Below are positions 59,810-64,000 of a stretch of 64,000 nucleotides of DNA, one piece after another (position 1 is the first letter of the stretch; the number at the start of each line of letters is the position of its first letter). Location of the stretch: positions 2,356,001 to 2,420,000 of the forward strand of contig NZ_CP035103.1 of NCBI RefSeq assembly GCF_006094695.1, written 5' to 3'. The stretch is from Kocuria rosea (GTDB taxonomy: Bacteria > Actinomycetota > Actinomycetes > Actinomycetales > Micrococcaceae). Under the pieces are notes generated by a model. That model was not told where the DNA came from and did no database searches. It was given only the letters and a program-made list of their open reading frames with translations. A program made the translations under genes and the position numbers.

Positions 59810-62800
59810 CTACACCTCCAGGCAGGTCGGGCCGAGCAGCACCTTGAGGTCCCCGAACAGCGCCGGTGAGGGGTTCACCCGCAGATCGGGGCCCAGGCGC
59901 AGGACCTGCACCTTCTGGCGGGTCTCGAGGTGGATGCGCACCTCGGAGTCCCCGCGGTGGTTGCGCAGCACCGCGCCGATCTCCTTGACCGTCTCCTCCG
60001 TGGCGCGGAACTCGGGCAGGGCGATCAGCACGGGGCCGCTGTGCCCGTCCGCCGAGAGCTCCGGCACGGTGAGCTCCTGCGCGGAGATCGTCACCGACCC
60101 GTCGTCCCGGCGCTGCAGCCGGCCCTTGATCACACAGATGAGGTCCTCCGCGAGCACGCCCGCGATGGGGGCGTAGGCCTTGCCGAAGAACATGATCTCG
60201 ATCGAGCCCGTCCGGTCCTCGAGCTCCACCCGCGCGTAGGCGTTGCCCGAGGTCTTGGCGATCCGCCGGGACAGGGAGGTGATCATGCCCGCCACGGTCA
60301 CCACGGCTCCGTCGGGCCGGCCGTCCTCGCCGAGCAGCGGCTGGATCGAGGTGTCGGCGTACTGCCCGAGCGCCTCGTCGAGGCCGCGCAGCGGGTGGTC
60401 GGAGACGTACAGGCCGAGCATCTCGCGCTCGAAGGCCAGCAAGTCCTTGCGCTCCCACTCGGGCACGTCCGGCACCGCGACGGTCAGCGACGTCGAGGGG
60501 TCCTCGTCGTCCAGCCCCATGCCCCCGAAGAGGTCGAACTGCCCCGCCGCCTCCTGGCGCTTGACGGCGACCGTGGCGTCCACGGCCTCCTCGTGGCAGA
60601 GCACGAGTCCGCGCCGGGTGTGGCCCAGCCGGTCGAAGGCACCGGCCTTGACCAGGGACTCGATGGTGCGCTTGTTGCACACCACGGCGGGGACCTTCGC
60701 GAGGAAGTCGTTGAAGGAGGTGAAGGCGCCGTGCTCCTCCCGGGCCTCGACCATCGCGCTGACCACGTTGGCGCCCACGTTGCGCACCGCGCCCATCCCG
60801 AAGCGGATGTCGGTGCCCACCGGGGTGAAGTTCAGCGCGGACTCGTTGACGTCCGGGGGCAGCACGGTGATGCCCATCCGGCGGCACTCGGTGAGGTACA
60901 GGGCGAGCTTGTCCTTGTCGTCGCCCACCGAGGTGAGCAGCGCGGCCATGTACTCGGCCGGGTAGTGCGCCTTGAGGTAGGCCGTCCAGTAGGAGACGAG
61001 GCCGTAGGCGGCGGAGTGGGCCTTGTTGAACGCGTAGTCCGAGAAGGGCAGGAGGATGTCCCACAGGGCCTTGATCGCGGCCTCCGAGTAGCCGCGCTCC
61101 ACCATGCCGCCGTGGAAGCCCTCGTACTGCTTGTCCAGCTCCGACTTCTTCTTCTTGCCCATGGCGCGGCGGAGGATGTCCGCCTGGCCGAGCGTGAAGC
61201 CCGCGACCTTCTGGGCGATCGCCATGACCTGCTCCTGGTAGACGATCAGGCCGTAGGTCGTGTTGAGGATCTCCGCGAGCGGCTCCTCGAGCTCGGGGTG
61301 GATCGGGGTGATCTCCTGCTGGCCGGTCTTGCGCAGCGCGTAGTTCGTGTGCGAGTTCGCGCCCATGGGCCCCGGACGGTACAGCGCGATGACCGCGGAG
61401 ATGTCCTCGAAGTTGTCGGGGCGCATGAGCTTGAGCAACTGGCGCATGGGCCCGCCGTCGAGCTGGAACACCCCGAGGGTGTCGCCGCGGGCCAGCAGCT
61501 CGTAGGACTCGGCGTCGTCGAGCAGGAGGTTCTCGAGGTCGAGGACGAACCCGTCCTGGTTCAGCGTGATGTTCTCGATCGCGTCGGAGATGATCGTGAG
61601 GTTGCGCAGCCCCAGGAAGTCCATCTTGATCAGCCCGAGCCCCTCGGAGGTGGGGTAGTCGAACTGGGTGATGACCTGCCCGTCCTGCTCGCGGCGCATG
61701 ATCGGGATGATGTCGATCAGCGGGTCCGAGGACATGATGACGCCCGCCGCGTGCACCCCCCACTGCCGCTTGAGCCCCTCGAGGCCCTCGGCGGTGTCGA
61801 AGATCTTCTTCGCCTCCGGGTCCTGGGCGAGGATCTCGCGCAGCTCGTCGGCCTCCCCGTAGCGCTTGGCGCTCTCGTCGTAGACGTCCTTGAGGGAGAT
61901 GCCCTTGCCCATGACGTCCGGCGGCATGGCCTTGGTCAGCTTCTCCCCCATCGAGAAGGGGTAGCCGAGCACGCGCGAGGAGTCCTTGAGCGCCTGCTTG
62001 GCCTTGATGGTGCCGTAGGTGACGATCATGGCCACGCGCTCGTCGCCGTACTTCTCGGTGACGTAGTGGATCACCTCGGAGCGGCGGCGGTCGTCGAAGT
62101 CGACGTCGAAGTCGGGCATGGAGACGCGGTCCGGGTTGAGGAAGCGCTCGAAGATCAGGCCGTGCTCCAGCGGGTTCAGCTCGGTGATGCGCATGGCGTA
62201 CGCGACCATCGAGCCGGCCCCGGAGCCGCGGCCCGGGCCCACCCGGATCCCGTTGTTCTTGGCCCAGTTGATGAAGTCGGCCACCACCAGGAAGTACCCG
62301 GGGAAGCCCATCTGCAGGATGATGCCCTTCTCGTAGTCCGCCTGCCGCTGGACGTCCTCGGGGATCCCGCCGGGGAAGCGGTGGTGCAGGCCCCGCTGCA
62401 CCTCCTCGACGAACCAGGACTCCTCGTCGTGGCCCTCGGGGGTCGGGAAGCGGGGCATGTAGTTCGCGGAGGTGTCGAACTCGACGTTGCACCGCTCCGC
62501 GATCTCCAGGGTGTTGTCGCACGCCTCGGGGAAGTCCCGGAACAGCTCCCGCATCTCCGCCGGGGACTTCAGGTAGAACTCGTCGGCGTCGAACTTGAAC
62601 CGCTTCGGGTCCGCCAGCGTCGAGCCGGACTGCACGCACAGCAGGGCGGCGTGGGACTTCGCGTCCTCGGCGTGGGTGTAGTGCAGGTCGTTGGTGGCCA
62701 CGAGCGGCAGCTGCAGGTCCTTGGCGAGCTTGAGCAGGTCGCCGGTGACCCGCTTCTCGATCCCCAGGCCGTGGTCCATGAGCTCGCAGTAGTAGTTCTC

Positions 62801-63358
62801 GGCGCCGAAGATGTCGCGGAACTCCGCCGCGGCCTGCCGCGCCTCCTGGTACTGGCCCAGGCGCAGACGGGTCTGCACCTCGCCGGAGGGGCAGCCGGTG
62901 GTCGCGATGAGGCCCTTGCCGTAGGTATTCAGCAGCTCGCGGTCCATGCGCGGCTTGTACAGCTGGCCCTCCAGGGACGCCAGGGACGAGGCGCGGAACA
63001 GGTTCTGCATGCCCTGGGTGGTCTCCGCGAGCAGCGTCATGTGCGTGTAGGCGCCGCCGCCCGAGACGTCGTCCCGGCCGCCGTCGGCGAACTTCACGCG
63101 GGTGCGGTCGGAGCGGGCGGTGCCCGGCGTCAGGTAGGCCTCCACGCCGATGATGGGCTTGATCCCCGCGTTGCGGGCCTTGTTCCAGAAGTCGAAGGCC
63201 CCGAAGACGAAGCCGTGGTCGGTCGTCGCCAGGGAGGACATCCCCAGTTCGTGGCAGGCCTCGAAGAGGTCGTCCAGGCGTGCCGCACCGTCGAGCATCG
63301 AGTACTCGGTGTGCACATGGAGGTGGGTGAAGCTGTTCTTGCCGGTCGCCGTCGTCAC
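59810..63358 (-). CDS. dnaE: DNA polymerase III alpha subunit
   Basis: 1182 residues. Replicative polymerase (C family). N-terminal PHP domain FTHLHVHTEYSMLDGAARL with ATTDHGFVFG; polymerase active site with VGPGRGSGAGSMVAYAM and the catalytic aspartates in MPDFDVDFDDRRRSEVIHY; later helix-hairpin-helix and OB-fold domains (VVTVAGMITSLSRRIAKTSG) and a C-terminal region. Length and order fit DnaE1, not the error-prone DnaE2. The GTG at 63358 has no Shine-Dalgarno but a TACACT box 6 nt upstream, so the mRNA is probably leaderless. Confidence 0.97.
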   Translation of the reverse strand: MTTATGKNSFTHLHVHTEYSMLDGAARLDDLFEACHELGMSSLATTDHGFVFGAFDFWNKARNAGIKPIIGVEAYLTPGTARSDRTRVKFADGGRDDVSGGGAYTHMTLLAETTQGMQNLFRASSLASLEGQLYKPRMDRELLNTYGKGLIATTGCPSGEVQTRLRLGQYQEARQAAAEFRDIFGAENYYCELMDHGLGIEKRVTGDLLKLAKDLQLPLVATNDLHYTHAEDAKSHAALLCVQSGSTLADPKRFKFDADEFYLKSPAEMRELFRDFPEACDNTLEIAERCNVEFDTSANYMPRFPTPEGHDEESWFVEEVQRGLHHRFPGGIPEDVQRQADYEKGIILQMGFPGYFLVVADFINWAKNNGIRVGPGRGSGAGSMVAYAMRITELNPLEHGLIFERFLNPDRVSMPDFDVDFDDRRRSEVIHYVTEKYGDERVAMIVTYGTIKAKQALKDSSRVLGYPFSMGEKLTKAMPPDVMGKGISLKDVYDESAKRYGEADELREILAQDPEAKKIFDTAEGLEGLKRQWGVHAAGVIMSSDPLIDIIPIMRREQDGQVITQFDYPTSEGLGLIKMDFLGLRNLTIISDAIENITLNQDGFVLDLENLLLDDAESYELLARGDTLGVFQLDGGPMRQLLKLMRPDNFEDISAVIALYRPGPMGANSHTNYALRKTGQQEITPIHPELEEPLAEILNTTYGLIVYQEQVMAIAQKVAGFTLGQADILRRAMGKKKKSELDKQYEGFHGGMVERGYSEAAIKALWDILLPFSDYAFNKAHSAAYGLVSYWTAYLKAHYPAEYMAALLTSVGDDKDKLALYLTECRRMGITVLPPDVNESALNFTPVGTDIRFGMGAVRNVGANVVSAMVEAREEHGAFTSFNDFLAKVPAVVCNKRTIESLVKAGAFDRLGHTRRGLVLCHEEAVDATVAVKRQEAAGQFDLFGGMGLDDEDPSTSLTVAVPDVPEWERKDLLAFEREMLGLYVSDHPLRGLDEALGQYADTSIQPLLGEDGRPDGAVVTVAGMITSLSRRIAKTSGNAYARVELEDRTGSIEIMFFGKAYAPIAGVLAEDLICVIKGRLQRRDDGSVTISAQELTVPELSADGHSGPVLIALPEFRATEETVKEIGAVLRNHRGDSEVRIHLETRQKVQVLRLGPDLRVNPSPALFGDLKVLLGPTCLEV

Positions 63359-63364
63359 CCGACC

Positions 63365-63370
63365 AGTGTA
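63365..63370 (-). promoter_or_regulatory. -10 box (TACACT) for leaderless dnaE
   Basis: TACACT on the minus strand ends 6 nt before the dnaE GTG. Confidence 0.5.
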
Positions 63371-63449
63371 GTGGTCCGCACCGACCGCTCCGCCCCGCCG
63401 GGGCCGTCCCGCGACGGCCGGCTCCCCCGGCCGGGGCCGCTCCGCCGGG

Positions 63450-64000
63450 TCAGGCGGGACCGCCGTCGCGCAGCGTCTCGAGGGCGAAGGAGAGGTCCGG
63501 CGGGTACGGGCTCTCGTACTCGACGGGCTCCCCCGTGCCGGGGTGCTCGAAGCCCAGGCGCTTGGCGTGCAGCCACTGCCGGGTGAGCCCGAGGCCGGCC
63601 GACAGCGCGGGGTCCGCGCCGTAGGTGAGGTCCCCGCAGCACGGGTGGCGCAGCGCGGAGAAGTGCACGCGGATCTGGTGGGTGCGGCCGGTCTCCAGGT
63701 GCACCTCCACGAGCGCCGCCCGGCCGAAGGCCTCCAGGACCTCGTAGTGGGTGATCGACGCGCGGCCGCCGTCGACCACGGCGAAGCGCCAGTCGTAGCC
63801 GGGGTGGCGCCCGATCGGCGCGTCGATCGTCCCGCGCAGCGGGTCCGGGAGGCCCTGCACCACCGTGTGGTAGACCTTCGTGACCGTCCGGTCCTTGAAG
63901 GCGCGCTTGAGCGCGGTGTACGCGCGCTCGGTGCGGGCCACGACCATCAGCCCGGACGTGCCGACGTCGAGCCGGTGCACCACACCGGCCCGTTCGGGGG
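63450..64000 (-). CDS. RluD-type 23S rRNA/tRNA pseudouridine synthase (5' end outside window)
   Basis: Partial gene cut by the right edge; the frame stays open to the last bases with [20 protein letters not shown], containing the catalytic Asp of the HRLD motif, so the N-terminal part (probably with an S4 domain) lies beyond 64000. [21 protein letters not shown] and [17 protein letters not shown] are the standard RluA-family C-terminal motifs. Converts uridine to pseudouridine in RNA; the target cannot be set from this fragment. An internal GTG at 63983 is not the real start. Lies 91 nt upstream of dnaE on the same strand. Confidence 0.93.
   Translation of the reverse strand, partial: PERAGVVHRLDVGTSGLMVVARTERAYTALKRAFKDRTVTKVYHTVVQGLPDPLRGTIDAPIGRHPGYDWRFAVVDGGRASITHYEVLEAFGRAALVEVHLETGRTHQIRVHFSALRHPCCGDLTYGADPALSAGLGLTRQWLHAKRLGFEHPGTGEPVEYESPYPPDLSFALETLRDGGPA

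Overview
The window is core chromosome of a high-GC Gram-positive bacterium. SepH, DUF3159, DUF3710, DUF4191, DUF4192 and DUF4193 proteins, a polyphosphate glucokinase, PAC2, and the glnA1-glnE-glnA2 arrangement all indicate Actinomycetota. Gene content and the very high GC suggest Micrococcales, perhaps a Micrococcaceae member such as Kocuria; the genus is an inference. Coding density is very high and no stretch over 300 bases lacks a gene. I see no rRNA, tRNA, IS element, prophage, CRISPR array or foreign-looking island.

Left third (1-37 kb): RNase D (cut by the left edge), a YtxH-like protein, a Rieske lipoprotein, dxs, acnA, then a block syntenic with the mycobacterial Rv2681-Rv2703 region: TRAM methyltransferase, KimA-like permease, two TrkA/RCK proteins, DUF3159, OB-fold protein, DUF3710, dut, DUF3093, DUF4193 and sepH. 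A Pro/Thr-rich membrane protein, a phosphodiesterase/DUF5998 pair, a Ser/Thr kinase, a GNAT/acyl-CoA-ligase fusion, parC, mdh, parE, a small zinc protein, sigA, DUF4192, an MFS transporter and PAC2 follow.

Middle (37-57.6 kb): leucyl aminopeptidase, lpdA and a three-lipoyl-domain E2, a small membrane protein, a pseudokinase, lipB, lipA, DUF4191, RDD, glnA1, glnE, glnA2, panB, a tiny SPOR-like protein, map and ppgK. LipB and LipA would make and attach the lipoate that the neighbouring E2 carries and LpdA reoxidises. GlnE would adenylylate GlnA1, whose leader carries a convincing GlnR-type operator at 48369-48395.

Right end (57.8-64 kb): nrdR and hisD, dnaE, and an RluD-type pseudouridine synthase cut by the right edge.

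Main oddities: two single-base frameshifts at G runs (DUF3710 at 13793-13800; the Ser/Thr kinase at 22026-22029), which look like either real lesions or homopolymer sequencing errors; a near-perfect 423-bp tandem duplication inside sucB; a pseudokinase beside lipB; a KimA-like permease beside two RCK proteins with no Trk/Ktr channel in the window; and a recurrent TANNNT box 6-8 nt upstream of start codons, indicating frequent leaderless transcription. I did not find a convincing previously undescribed multi-gene system.
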